Below are positions 1-8,436 of a stretch of 34,919 bases of DNA, in pieces. Positions within the stretch are counted from its first letter, which is position 1. Every line of letters starts with the position of its first letter. The stretch comes from Acetobacteraceae bacterium (GTDB lineage: Bacteria > Pseudomonadota > Alphaproteobacteria > Acetobacterales > Acetobacteraceae), in the NCBI GenBank assembly GCA_019750475.1, contig JAIEOO010000444.1:1-34919 (forward strand), written 5' to 3'. The notes below the pieces were generated by a model. It had not been told where the DNA came from and searched no databases. It saw nothing but the letters and a program-made list of their open reading frames with translations. The position numbers were made by a program, and so were the translations under genes.

Positions 1-2
1 CG

Positions 3-227
3 CCGGCCGGCGCCTCCGCCGCGCCGGTGCCGGATCGCCGCTACCCGGCCGACGCCGCCCAGGCCGCGCCGCCCCAGCCCAGCGTCTCCTTCGGCGTCCC
101 GGTCGGCGTCGCGCCCACCCGGGGGTCGAGCTTCACCGAGCGCGACCCGAACCCCGACGCCCAGGCGCAGCAACGCGCCTCCCGCCTGCCGGCGCCGGGC
201 TTCCAGCTGCGCCTGCCTGTGCGGTAG
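3..227 (+). CDS. C-terminal fragment of a hypothetical protein truncated by the window edge
   Basis: Open frame runs in from the window edge (frame of ORF 27..227) and stops at 225-227; no recognised domain. Confidence 0.5.
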   Translation, partial: PAGASAAPVPDRRYPADAAQAAPPQPSVSFGVPVGVAPTRGSSFTERDPNPDAQAQQRASRLPAPGFQLRLPVR

Positions 228-305
228 CGCACCGGCCCGCGCCGTCCACTGGACGCGGCACCGGACCTGCCCGACAGTCGCGCTCGGGAAGGAAGCGGGT
301 GGTCG

Positions 306-1151
306 ATGCTGGGATTCATCGGGCTCGGCATGATGGGCGCGCCGATGGCCGGCAGCCTCGTCGCCAAGGGGTTCGGCGTGCTCACGCATGACGCGGCGGG
401 CGTGCGCGTCGAAGGGGCGCGCAGCGCGACCCATGCGGGCGCGGTCGCCGAGGCCTGCGAGACCGTGATCCTCATGCTGCCGGACAGCGCCGCCGTGGGC
501 AGCGTCCTGACGGTCATCCTGCCCGCCCTGCGCGCCAACGCCGTGGTGATCGACATGGGCAGCTCCGACCCGGCGGAGACGCGGCACTGGGCGCAGCTCC
601 TGTCGGACCGCGGCGCCAGCCTGCTGGACGCCCCCGTCTCCGGCAGCGTGCCCAAGGCGCGCGCCGGCACCCTCTCCATCATGGTGGGCGGCGAGGAGGA
701 GGCCTTCCAGCGCGCCGAGCCCGTGCTGCGCGCCATGGGCGAGACGATCATCCGCACCGGCGCGGCCGGCAGCGCGCACGCGATGAAGGCGCTCAACAAC
801 TACGTCTACGCGGCCGGCCTGCTGGCCGTGAGCGAGGCCGCGATGATGGCCGAGCGCCTGGGCCTCGACCAGGCCGTGTTCGCGCAGGTGCTGAACGCGA
901 GCAGCGGCCGCAACGTCGCGACCGAGACGAAGCTCGCGCAGGAGATCACGTCCCGCCGCTACGCCGGCGGCTTCCAGCTCGGCCTGATGCGGAAGGATCT
1001 CGCGACGGTCGCGTCCATCGCGCGGGAGACCGGCGTGCAGGCCGATGCGCTGGCGCTCTGCCGGGCGCTCTGGGACGAGGCCGTGGCCGCGCGCGGGGCG
1101 CGCGCCGACAACACCGAGATCCATCGCTTCCTGGAGGAACGGACCGAATGA
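306..1151 (+). CDS. NAD(P)-dependent oxidoreductase, beta-hydroxyacid dehydrogenase (3-hydroxyisobutyrate dehydrogenase-like) family
   Basis: N-terminal MLGFIGLGMMGAPMAGSLVAKG Rossmann motif; DAPVSGSVPKARAGTLSIMVGG substrate motif; conserved Lys region KALNNYVYA. Confidence 0.9.
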   Translation: MLGFIGLGMMGAPMAGSLVAKGFGVLTHDAAGVRVEGARSATHAGAVAEACETVILMLPDSAAVGSVLTVILPALRANAVVIDMGSSDPAETRHWAQLLSDRGASLLDAPVSGSVPKARAGTLSIMVGGEEEAFQRAEPVLRAMGETIIRTGAAGSAHAMKALNNYVYAAGLLAVSEAAMMAERLGLDQAVFAQVLNASSGRNVATETKLAQEITSRRYAGGFQLGLMRKDLATVASIARETGVQADALALCRALWDEAVAARGARADNTEIHRFLEERTE

Positions 1152-2128
1152 CCGGCTTCACTCGCCGCGCCGCGCTGGCCGCGCCCCTGGGCCTCGCCGC
1201 GCCCGCCGCCCTCGCTCAGGGAGCGGCGGCGCCGGGCGCCTGGCCGGACCGGCCGGTCCGCCTCGTCGTCGCCTTTCCCGCCGGCAGCGTCACGGACAGC
1301 CTGGTCCGCAACCTCGTGGACGGCCTCTCGCGCGAACTGGGCCAGCCGGTCGTCGTGGACAACCGCCCGGGCGGCAACGGCGTCGTCGGCACCATGGCCG
1401 TGCGCAACGCGGCGCCCGACGGCTACACCGGCGTCATCCTCTCGGTGACGAACGGGGCGCTCAACACCTATCTGGTGCGCAACCTCGCCTACGACCCGAT
1501 GCGGGATTTCGCGCATGTCGGCTTCCTGGCCGTCGCGCCCTACCTGCTGGTGGTGCCGGCGAATTCGCCGGCGCGGACCCTCCGGGAGTTCGTCGAACTC
1601 GCGCGCCGCCGCCCCGGGGAGCTGACCTTCAGCCACGGCAATGCCAGCGCGCTGATCGGCAGCGAGCGGCTGAACCGCATGGCGGGTGTCCGCATGCTGG
1701 CGGTGCCGAGCCGCGGCGGGCCGGAGGCGCTGACGGAAGTGATCGCCGGCCGCATCGACAGCACGCTGACGGATTTCGCCGCCGGCCTGGCGCAGGTGCG
1801 GGAGGGGCGGGTGCGCGCGCTCGGCGTCACCTCGGCCGAGGTGTTCCCGCTGGCGCCCGAGATCCCGCCCATCGCGTCCGTGCTGCCGGGCTACGAGCTG
1901 ATCGTGTGGTTCGGCATCGCCACCCCCACCGGCACGCCGCCCGAGGTGGTGGCGCGCTGGAACCGGGCGATCAACGCCGTGCTCGGCCAGGCCGAGACGC
2001 GGGAGCGCCTGGCGCGCTTCGGCTACGCGCCGCGCCCGATGTCGCCCGAGCAGTGGCGCGACTTCCTGCAGACCGAGATCACCGACCTCACGCGCCTCGC
2101 GCGGGAAGTGGGGCTGGAGCCGTCGTGA
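1148..2128 (+). CDS. Tripartite tricarboxylate transporter substrate-binding protein (Bug/TctC family)
   Basis: Twin-arginine/Sec-like N-terminus (FTRRAALAAPLGLAAPAALA), then WPDRPVRLVVAFPAGSVTDSLVR and VVDNRPGGNGVVGTMAVRNAAPDGYT, typical of Bug proteins. ATGA overlap with the upstream gene. Confidence 0.9.
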   Translation: MTGFTRRAALAAPLGLAAPAALAQGAAAPGAWPDRPVRLVVAFPAGSVTDSLVRNLVDGLSRELGQPVVVDNRPGGNGVVGTMAVRNAAPDGYTGVILSVTNGALNTYLVRNLAYDPMRDFAHVGFLAVAPYLLVVPANSPARTLREFVELARRRPGELTFSHGNASALIGSERLNRMAGVRMLAVPSRGGPEALTEVIAGRIDSTLTDFAAGLAQVREGRVRALGVTSAEVFPLAPEIPPIASVLPGYELIVWFGIATPTGTPPEVVARWNRAINAVLGQAETRERLARFGYAPRPMSPEQWRDFLQTEITDLTRLAREVGLEPS

Positions 2129-3087
2129 GGCGCCGCGTCCTTCTCGCCCTGCCCCTCGCCGCGCCGGCGGTGGCGGCCGCGCAGGAATGGACGCCCTCGC
2201 GCCCGATCCGGATCGTCGTGCCCTTCACCCCCGGCGGCGCCGCCGACAACGGTGCCCGCATGATCGGCGCCCGCCTGGCGGAGACGCTGGGCCAGCAGGT
2301 GGTGATCGAGAACCGCGGCGGCGGCGCCGGTGCCATCGCCGCCAACGCCGTGCTGGAGGCGCCGCGCGACGGGCACGCGCTGTTCTGGGCCGGGCAGGCG
2401 GTCTTCGTCACCAACCCCCACCTCTACGAGCGCCTGTCCTACCGGCCGGAGGATTTCATCCCGGTCAGCATCGGGACGCGGCTGCCCATGGTGCTGCCGG
2501 TGCATCCCTCCTTCCCGGCGCAGAACCTGGCCGAATGGCGGGACCGCGTGCGCGGCGCCCCGGGGCGCTACAGCTACGCCACGGTGGGCCGCGGCGGCAT
2601 GACGCATGTCTTCGGCGAGATGATCGAGGCCGAGATGGGCCTCGACCTGCAGGACGTGCCCTATCGCGGTTCCGCCCCGGCGCTGCAGGATCTGCTCGCG
2701 GGCAACATCCCGATGAGCGTGGACGGGCTGATCCCGGCGTTGAACCACCACCGCGCCGGGACGCTGCGCATCCTCGCCGTGTCCAGCGAGCGCCGCCTGG
2801 GCGCGGCGCCGGACCTGCCGACCTTCGCCGAGCAGGGCTGGCCGAACCTGACGGCCTATCTCTGGTTCGGCCTCTTCGCGCCGCGCGGCACGCCGGAGGC
2901 GGCGATCCGCCGCCTGGCCGCCGCCATGCAGGAGGCGGCGCAGCGCCCCGACATCCGCGCCCGCATGGAAGAGGGCGGGGTGGAGCCGGCGGCGAACACG
3001 CCCGAGCAGTTCGCGGCGCTGGTGGCGGAGGAGCGCGCGCGCTGGGGCCCCGTCATCCGGCGCGCGGGCATCCGGCTGACGGAGTGA
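2125..3087 (+). CDS. Tripartite tricarboxylate transporter substrate-binding protein (Bug/TctC family), second tandem copy
   Basis: GTG start at 2125 (GTGA overlap with upstream stop); MRRRVLLALPLAAPAVAAAQEWTPSRPIRIVVPFTPGGAADNGARMIG...VVIENRGGGAGAIAANAVLEAPRDGHALFW. Confidence 0.9.
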   Translation: MRRRVLLALPLAAPAVAAAQEWTPSRPIRIVVPFTPGGAADNGARMIGARLAETLGQQVVIENRGGGAGAIAANAVLEAPRDGHALFWAGQAVFVTNPHLYERLSYRPEDFIPVSIGTRLPMVLPVHPSFPAQNLAEWRDRVRGAPGRYSYATVGRGGMTHVFGEMIEAEMGLDLQDVPYRGSAPALQDLLAGNIPMSVDGLIPALNHHRAGTLRILAVSSERRLGAAPDLPTFAEQGWPNLTAYLWFGLFAPRGTPEAAIRRLAAAMQEAAQRPDIRARMEEGGVEPAANTPEQFAALVAEERARWGPVIRRAGIRLTE

Positions 3088-3160
3088 CGTTCCGGCGGCG
3101 GACGGATTGCGCCGCGCGCCCGCCTCGACCACCCTGCGCCCGACGCGAAGGGAGAGGGGC

Positions 3161-4573
3161 ATGAGCGAGCGCGTGGCGGCCTATCTGGCAGGCGAGCGGG
3201 AGGCGATCCTGGAGCGCCTGCTGCGCCTGATCCGCTTCCCGTCCGTCAGCACGGACGCGGCCTTCGCCGAGGGCATGCGCGGCGCGCGCGAATTCCTGCT
3301 GGACCGGCTGCGCGCCATCGGCCTCGAGGATGTGCGGCTGCTCGAACCCGCGACGCCCGTGCCGGGCGGCCAGCCCGCGGTCTACGGCGCCTGGACCGGC
3401 GCGGGGCCGGACAAGCCCACCATCCTGATCTACGGCCATTACGACGTGCAGCCCGCCGATCCGCTGGAGCTGTGGCACGCCCCGCCCTTCGAGCCCGCGA
3501 TCCGCGACGGGCGGATCTACGCGCGCGGCGCGTCCGATGTGAAGGGCTCGACCACCATCGCGGTCGAGACCATCGCCGGCTTCCTCGCGACCGAGGGCGG
3601 CTGCCCCGTCAACGTGAAGCTGTTCCTGGAGGGCGAGGAGGAGATCGGCAGCCCCTCGCTCGGCGCGCTGATCGACACCCACCGGGAGCTGCTGGTGGCG
3701 GACGCCATGATCTCGGCCGATGGCGGCGGGGCGGCCGGCGCCGTTCCGCGGCTCAACATCGGCTGCCGCGGCATCGCCTCGCTCCAGTTCACGCTGCGCA
3801 CCGCGAGCAAGGACGCGCATTCGGGCAAGGTGGGCGGCGCGCTGCGCAACGCGCTGCACGAGATGGCGCGCCTCATCGCCACGCTGCATGACGAGCAGGG
3901 CCGCGTCGCGGTCGAGGGCTTCGAGGGAGATGCCCCGCCCCTGTCCAACGCGGAGCGCGCCGAGGCCGCGTCCTTCGCCCTCGACGAGGCGGCCTGGTAC
4001 GCCGAGTTCGAGGCCGCGCCCTTCGGCGACCCGGCCTACAGCGTGACCGAGCGCACGACGCTGCGCCCCACGGTCGAGGTCAACGGAATGTGGGGCGGCT
4101 ACACGGGCGAGGGCGGCAAGACCGTCACGCCCGCCGAGGCGCACGCGAAGCTGACCATGCGCCTCATCCCCGGGCAGGACCCGGCCGCGGCGCAGGAGGC
4201 GGTGCGCCAGCACCTGCTGCGCCACGCCCCGGCCGGCGTCGCGCTGACCTTCCACCACCGCCCCGGCGGCACCCGCGCCTTCACGCTGCGGGCCGACCAC
4301 CCGCTGCGCGCCGCCGCCGCCGCCGTGCTGCGGCGCGAGAAGGGCGGCGAGCCGGCGGTGACGCGCCTCGGCGGCACCGTGCCCATCACGACGCTCTTCC
4401 AGGAGCGCCTGGGCATCGGCAGCCTCATGTTCGGCCTCGCCAGCTCCGACGAGGACGCCCACGCGCCCAACGAGTTCTTCCGCCTCTCCTCGCTCGACGA
4501 GGGGCTGCGGCTCTGGCCGATGCTGCTGTCGGAGCTCGGGCGGATGCGGGCCGCCGACTTCCGCCAGGGCTGA
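3161..4573 (+). CDS. M20 family metallopeptidase / dipeptidase
   Basis: Metal-binding motifs YGHYDVQPADPLELWHAPPFEP and GRIYARGASDVKGS, LFLEGEEEIGSPSL. ATG at 3161 chosen over 3107 because homology begins at MSERVAAYLAGERE. Confidence 0.92.
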   Translation: MSERVAAYLAGEREAILERLLRLIRFPSVSTDAAFAEGMRGAREFLLDRLRAIGLEDVRLLEPATPVPGGQPAVYGAWTGAGPDKPTILIYGHYDVQPADPLELWHAPPFEPAIRDGRIYARGASDVKGSTTIAVETIAGFLATEGGCPVNVKLFLEGEEEIGSPSLGALIDTHRELLVADAMISADGGGAAGAVPRLNIGCRGIASLQFTLRTASKDAHSGKVGGALRNALHEMARLIATLHDEQGRVAVEGFEGDAPPLSNAERAEAASFALDEAAWYAEFEAAPFGDPAYSVTERTTLRPTVEVNGMWGGYTGEGGKTVTPAEAHAKLTMRLIPGQDPAAAQEAVRQHLLRHAPAGVALTFHHRPGGTRAFTLRADHPLRAAAAAVLRREKGGEPAVTRLGGTVPITTLFQERLGIGSLMFGLASSDEDAHAPNEFFRLSSLDEGLRLWPMLLSELGRMRAADFRQG

Positions 4574-4623
4574 GCCCGGCAACCGGGGCGGCATCGGGAC
4601 CGTTCCCTGTTGCGGAGGGCTCG

Positions 4624-4953
4624 ATGCGGCGGATCGGAATCCTGATGGTGGCGGCGCTGCTCTCGGCGCCCGCCTGCGCGCAGGTGGCGCGGGACCTGCC
4701 CGACCCGGTCCCGTCGGACCCCGTGCCGCGGGACCTGCCGGGGCCGAGCGCGCCGCCCGGACCGACGCCGCCCGAACGCATCGAGGGGCGCGACCCGCGC
4801 CCGGGCCAGACCATCCCGCAGGACGGGGTGATCCGCCCGCGCGAGGTGCCGCCCATGCCCCAGGCCGACGTGCCGGTGGAACGGCCGGGCACGACACCCG
4901 TCATCCCGCCGCCCGGCACGCCGAGCGGCCCGCCGGGGCCGCAGCCGCGGTAG
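4624..4953 (+). CDS. Small proline-rich secreted protein, hypothetical
   Basis: Signal-peptide-like MRRIGILMVAALLSAPACAQ followed by a Pro/Asp/Arg-rich tail; in frame within ORF 4090..4953. Confidence 0.55.
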   Translation: MRRIGILMVAALLSAPACAQVARDLPDPVPSDPVPRDLPGPSAPPGPTPPERIEGRDPRPGQTIPQDGVIRPREVPPMPQADVPVERPGTTPVIPPPGTPSGPPGPQPR

Positions 4954-5129
4954 CTCGGGCCGCCGCGTCCGAGCCGAGCCGCGCGCCCGGATGGCCATGG
5001 GGCCGGGCGGGCACGCCGGGACCTCCGTCGCGGTCCCGGTCGCGGGGGCGTGGTCCACGCCGCGCGGCTGGTGGGGGCTGCGCGGCCCGATCGCCACGTC
5101 CCGACCGCCTGGCGCGGCGCCGTGGGGGG

Positions 5130-6005
5130 CTACCCGATCTTGTGGTTCGCCATCGCCTCGAGCGCCTGGACGAGGCCGGAATGGTCCCACCCGTCGCCGC
5201 CCATCGCCGCGCAGGCGGAGAAGAGCTGCTGCGCCGAGGCGGTGTTGGGCAGCGCCACCCCCAGCTCCTTCGCGGATTGCAGCGCGAGGTTGAGGTCCTT
5301 CTGGTGCAGCTTGATCCGGAAGCCCGGGTTGAAAGTGCGGTTGATCATCCGCTCCGCATGCACTTCCAAGATGCGGCTGTTGGCGAAGCCGCCCATCAGC
5401 GCCTGGCGCACCTTGGCGGGATCGGCGCCCGCCTTGGAGGCGAACACCAGCGCCTCGGCCGCGGCCTCGATGTTCAGCGCCACGATGATCTGGTTCGCCA
5501 CCTTCGTGACCTGCCCCGCGCCGTTGTCGCCGACGAGGGTGATGTTCTTCCCCATCGCCTGGAACAGCGGCAGCGCCTTGTCGAAGGCCGCCTGCGGCCC
5601 GCCCACCATGATGGTCAGCGCGGCGTTCTTCGCCCCCACCTCGCCGCCCGAAACCGGCGCGTCGAGGTAGTCGCAGCCGCGGGCGTTGATCCGCTGCGCG
5701 AAGCTCTTGGTCGCCGTCGGGCTGATCGAGGACATGTCGATGACGAGGGTGCCGGGCTTCAGCGCCGGCTCGATGCCGCCCGCGCCGAACAGCACGGCCT
5801 CGACGTCGGGGGTGTCTGGCACCATCAGGATCACCACCTCGGCCGCCGCGGCGCAGGCCGCCGCGTCGGGCAGGATGGTGAAGTTGGCGCGCGCCTCGTC
5901 CTTGAGCGACTTGCGCTCGGGCGCCAGGATCTCGTGCCCGGCGTTCTTCAAGTTCATGGCCATGGGCTGGCCCATGATGCCGAGGCCGATGAAGGCGATC
6001 TTCAT
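5130..6005 (-). CDS. glxR: 2-hydroxy-3-oxopropionate (tartronate semialdehyde) reductase
   Basis: MKIAFIGLGIMGQPMAMNLKNAGHE; DAPVSGGEVGAKNAALTIMVGG; GAGQVTKVANQIIVALNIEAAAEAL. Adjacent to hydroxypyruvate isomerase. Confidence 0.9.
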   Translation of the reverse strand: MKIAFIGLGIMGQPMAMNLKNAGHEILAPERKSLKDEARANFTILPDAAACAAAAEVVILMVPDTPDVEAVLFGAGGIEPALKPGTLVIDMSSISPTATKSFAQRINARGCDYLDAPVSGGEVGAKNAALTIMVGGPQAAFDKALPLFQAMGKNITLVGDNGAGQVTKVANQIIVALNIEAAAEALVFASKAGADPAKVRQALMGGFANSRILEVHAERMINRTFNPGFRIKLHQKDLNLALQSAKELGVALPNTASAQQLFSACAAMGGDGWDHSGLVQALEAMANHKIG

Positions 6006-6021
6006 TGCGCGTTGGTCCCTG

Positions 6022-6801
6022 TCAGCTGCGATAAGGGGCGAGCCAGCCGAGGCCCGCTTCCGTGGTGGCCCTGGGGCGGTATTCGCAGCCGATCCAGCCG
6101 CGATAGCCCATCTCGTCGATGCGCTTGAGGACGAAGTCCCAGTTGACCTCGCCCGTGCCCGGCTCGTTGCGGCCGGGCGTGTCGGCGATCTGCATGTGGC
6201 TGGCATAGGGCAGCACGGCCTCGGTCAGCCGCGTCACGTCCCCTTCCAGGATCTGCGCGTGATACAGGTCGTGCTGCAGCCCGACCCGATCGGGCCCCAG
6301 CGCCTCGATCAGGGCGATGGCCTCCGCGTAGGACGCCAGGAAATAGCCCGGAATGTCCTTGCGGTTGATGGGCTCGACCAGCGGCTTCACGCCCTGCTTC
6401 GCCCCTTCCTCCGCCGCCAGATCCAGGTTCGCCGCCATCGTCGCGAACAGCACGTCGCGCTTCGCGCCCTCGGGCATCAGTCCGGCCATGACGTGCAGCC
6501 GCGGGCAGGACAGCGCCGCGCAATACTCCAGCGCGCGCTTGAGGTTCTCGCGGAACTCGGCACGCCGGTCGGGCAGGCAGGCCATTCCGCGCTCGCCGGC
6601 ATTCCAGTCGCCCGGCGGCACGTTGAACAGGCACATCGTCAGCCCGTTGTCCTTCAGCCGCTTCGCGATCTCGGCCGCCGGAAACTCGTAGGGGAACAGG
6701 AACTCCACCCCCTCGAAGCCCGCCTGCCGCGCGGCCGCGAAGCGATCGAGGAATGGAACGTCCTGAAACAGGAAGGACAGGTTGGCGGCGAATCTGGGCA
6801 T
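6022..6801 (-). CDS. hyi: Hydroxypyruvate isomerase (TIM barrel)
   Basis: MPRFAANLSFLFQDVPFLDRFAAARQAGFEGVEFLFPYE; PINRKDIPGYFL; LQHDLYHAQILEGDVT, characteristic of Hyi. Confidence 0.93.
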   Translation of the reverse strand: MPRFAANLSFLFQDVPFLDRFAAARQAGFEGVEFLFPYEFPAAEIAKRLKDNGLTMCLFNVPPGDWNAGERGMACLPDRRAEFRENLKRALEYCAALSCPRLHVMAGLMPEGAKRDVLFATMAANLDLAAEEGAKQGVKPLVEPINRKDIPGYFLASYAEAIALIEALGPDRVGLQHDLYHAQILEGDVTRLTEAVLPYASHMQIADTPGRNEPGTGEVNWDFVLKRIDEMGYRGWIGCEYRPRATTEAGLGWLAPYRS

Positions 6802-6870
6802 GGTTCCTCCCCCGGGACGTCAGGCGGGACGGTAATCCAGATCAGGACACACGCGAACCGGGGTGCGTGG

Positions 6871-6962
6871 TTGGAGGGGGCGCTGCCCCCTCCAAACCTC
6901 CCCCGCCAGGGGACACGGTCCCCTGGACCCACGGTTTCGTTGTTGGGGATTGGGGAGGGGGC
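6871..6962 (+). repeat. REP/MITE-like structured element, copy 1 (two hairpins plus 20-bp tail)
   Basis: Perfect hairpins TTGGAGGGGGC-GCT-GCCCCCTCCAA (6871-6895) and CCAGGGGA-CACGG-TCCCCTGG (6906-6926), then tail TTGGGGATTGGGGAGGGGGC (6943-6962). Confidence 0.75.
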
Positions 6963-6996
6963 ATGGCGCACCCGCGATCAAGGTCGCTCCCGTGAG

Positions 6997-7089
6997 GCCC
7001 CCTCCCCAATCCCCAAAGGATTCGCAGGGGTCCGGGGAGCCCGTGGCTCCCCGGCGGAGGGGGGCTGGGGGAGGCAGCGCCTCCCCCAG
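6997..7089 (-). repeat. REP/MITE-like structured element, copy 2 in inverted orientation
   Basis: The reverse complement aligns along its length with 6871-6962: hairpins CTGGGGGAGGC-AGC-GCCTCCCCCAG (7065-7089, as read on +) and CCGGGGAGCC-CGT-GGCTCCCCGG (7032-7054), and an exact 20-bp inverted match of the tail at 6997-7016. Confidence 0.75.
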
Positions 7090-7100
7090 CGACGCCCGGA

Positions 7101-8285
7101 TCACGCGTTCCCGATCAGGTACTCCATCGCCGCCCGCGCGCCGCCCGGCTTGTGCGGCACGCCGGCGACGGCCAGGCCCATTTCGACGCCGGAGAGCGTG
7201 CCCATCAGCGCCAGGTCGTTGAAGTCGCCGAGGTGGCCGATGCGGAAGACGCGGTCGTTCAGCTGGCCGAGGCCGTTGCCGAGCGACATGTTGAACTTCT
7301 CGAGGATGGCCGCGCGCAGGGCGTTGGCGCTGTGGCCTTCGGGCAGGCGCACGGCGGTCAGGCTGCTGCTGTAGTGGCGCGGCTCCTGGCACTGGATCTC
7401 GAGGCCCCAGGCGCGGACCGCGCGGCGGGTGGCTTCGGCGTGGCGGTCGTGCCGGGCGAACACGTTGTCGAGCCCTTCCTCCAGCAGCATGTCCACCGCG
7501 GCGTCGAGCGCGTAGAGCATGTTGGTGGCCGGCGTGTAGGGGAAGTAGCCCGTGGCGTTGGCGGCCAGCATCGGCTTCCAGTCCCAGAAGCTGCGCGCCA
7601 GCTTCGCGTTCTCGCTGGCCTTGAGGGCCTTGGCCGAGACGGCGTTGAAGGACAGGCCCGGCGGCAGCATCAGCCCCTTCTGCGAGCCCGCGACGGTGAC
7701 GTCCACGCCCCATTCGTCGTGGCGGTAGTCGATCGAGCCGAGGGAGGAGATGGTGTCCACCAGCAGCAGCGCCGGGTGGCCGGCGGCGTCGATCGCCTTG
7801 CGGACCTCGTCGATGCGCGACGTCGCGCCGGTCGAGGTCTCGTTGTGCACGACGCAGACGGCCTTGATCTCGTGGCCCTTGTCGGCGCGCAGATGGGCTT
7901 CGATCTCGGCGGGCTCGGCGCCGCGGCGCCAGTCGCCCTTGAGGAATTCGGGGCGGAGGTTCAGGCGCTCCGCCATCTCCCGCCAGAGGGAGGCGAACCA
8001 GCCCGTCTCGCACATCAGGACGCGGTCGCCCGGGGAGAGGGTGTTGACGAGCGCCGCTTCCCAGGCGCCGGTGCCGGAGGCCGGGTAGATCACCACCGCG
8101 CCCTCGGTCTTGAAGACGTGGCGCACCTTCTCGAGCAGGGCCTTGCCGAGATTGCCGAAATCCGGGCCGCGATGGTCCATGGTCGGGTTGTCCATGGCGC
8201 GCAGCACGCGGTCGGGCACGTTGGTGGGCCCCGGGATCTGCAGGAAGTGGCGGCCCGCGGCGGGCTTCGACTGGTAATAGGCCAT
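7101..8285 (-). CDS. Serine-glyoxylate aminotransferase (class V PLP enzyme)
   Basis: MAYYQSKPAAGRHFLQIPGPTNVPDRVLRAMDNPTMDHRGPDF; VDTISSLGSIDYRHDEWGVDVTVAGSQKGLMLPPGLSF (PLP lysine motif). Confidence 0.92.
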   Translation of the reverse strand: MAYYQSKPAAGRHFLQIPGPTNVPDRVLRAMDNPTMDHRGPDFGNLGKALLEKVRHVFKTEGAVVIYPASGTGAWEAALVNTLSPGDRVLMCETGWFASLWREMAERLNLRPEFLKGDWRRGAEPAEIEAHLRADKGHEIKAVCVVHNETSTGATSRIDEVRKAIDAAGHPALLLVDTISSLGSIDYRHDEWGVDVTVAGSQKGLMLPPGLSFNAVSAKALKASENAKLARSFWDWKPMLAANATGYFPYTPATNMLYALDAAVDMLLEEGLDNVFARHDRHAEATRRAVRAWGLEIQCQEPRHYSSSLTAVRLPEGHSANALRAAILEKFNMSLGNGLGQLNDRVFRIGHLGDFNDLALMGTLSGVEMGLAVAGVPHKPGGARAAMEYLIGNA

Positions 8286-8436
8286 GGTTCGGCTCCTCGT
8301 GTTCCCGCGCTTCTGCCCGAGGCCGTGCCGCCCGCCAAATGAGTTCGCCTTCTGCCGCCGATGAGCCCGCGCCATCGGCGCTGGCCCTTCGCCGGCGCCC
8401 ATGGTGCTATGCGGCAATGCCGGGGATGCGGGGGTG

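Noticed and set aside
1045-2124. N-terminal extension of ORF 1045..3087 as one 680-aa protein
   Set aside because: The first 360 residues are Arg/Gly-rich out-of-frame translation of the preceding Bug gene; the real gene most likely starts at GTG 2125.
3053-4897. 614-aa minus-strand ORF opposite the M20 peptidase
   Set aside because: Arg/Gly/Ala/Pro-rich shadow translation; the plus strand encodes a clear M20 peptidase.
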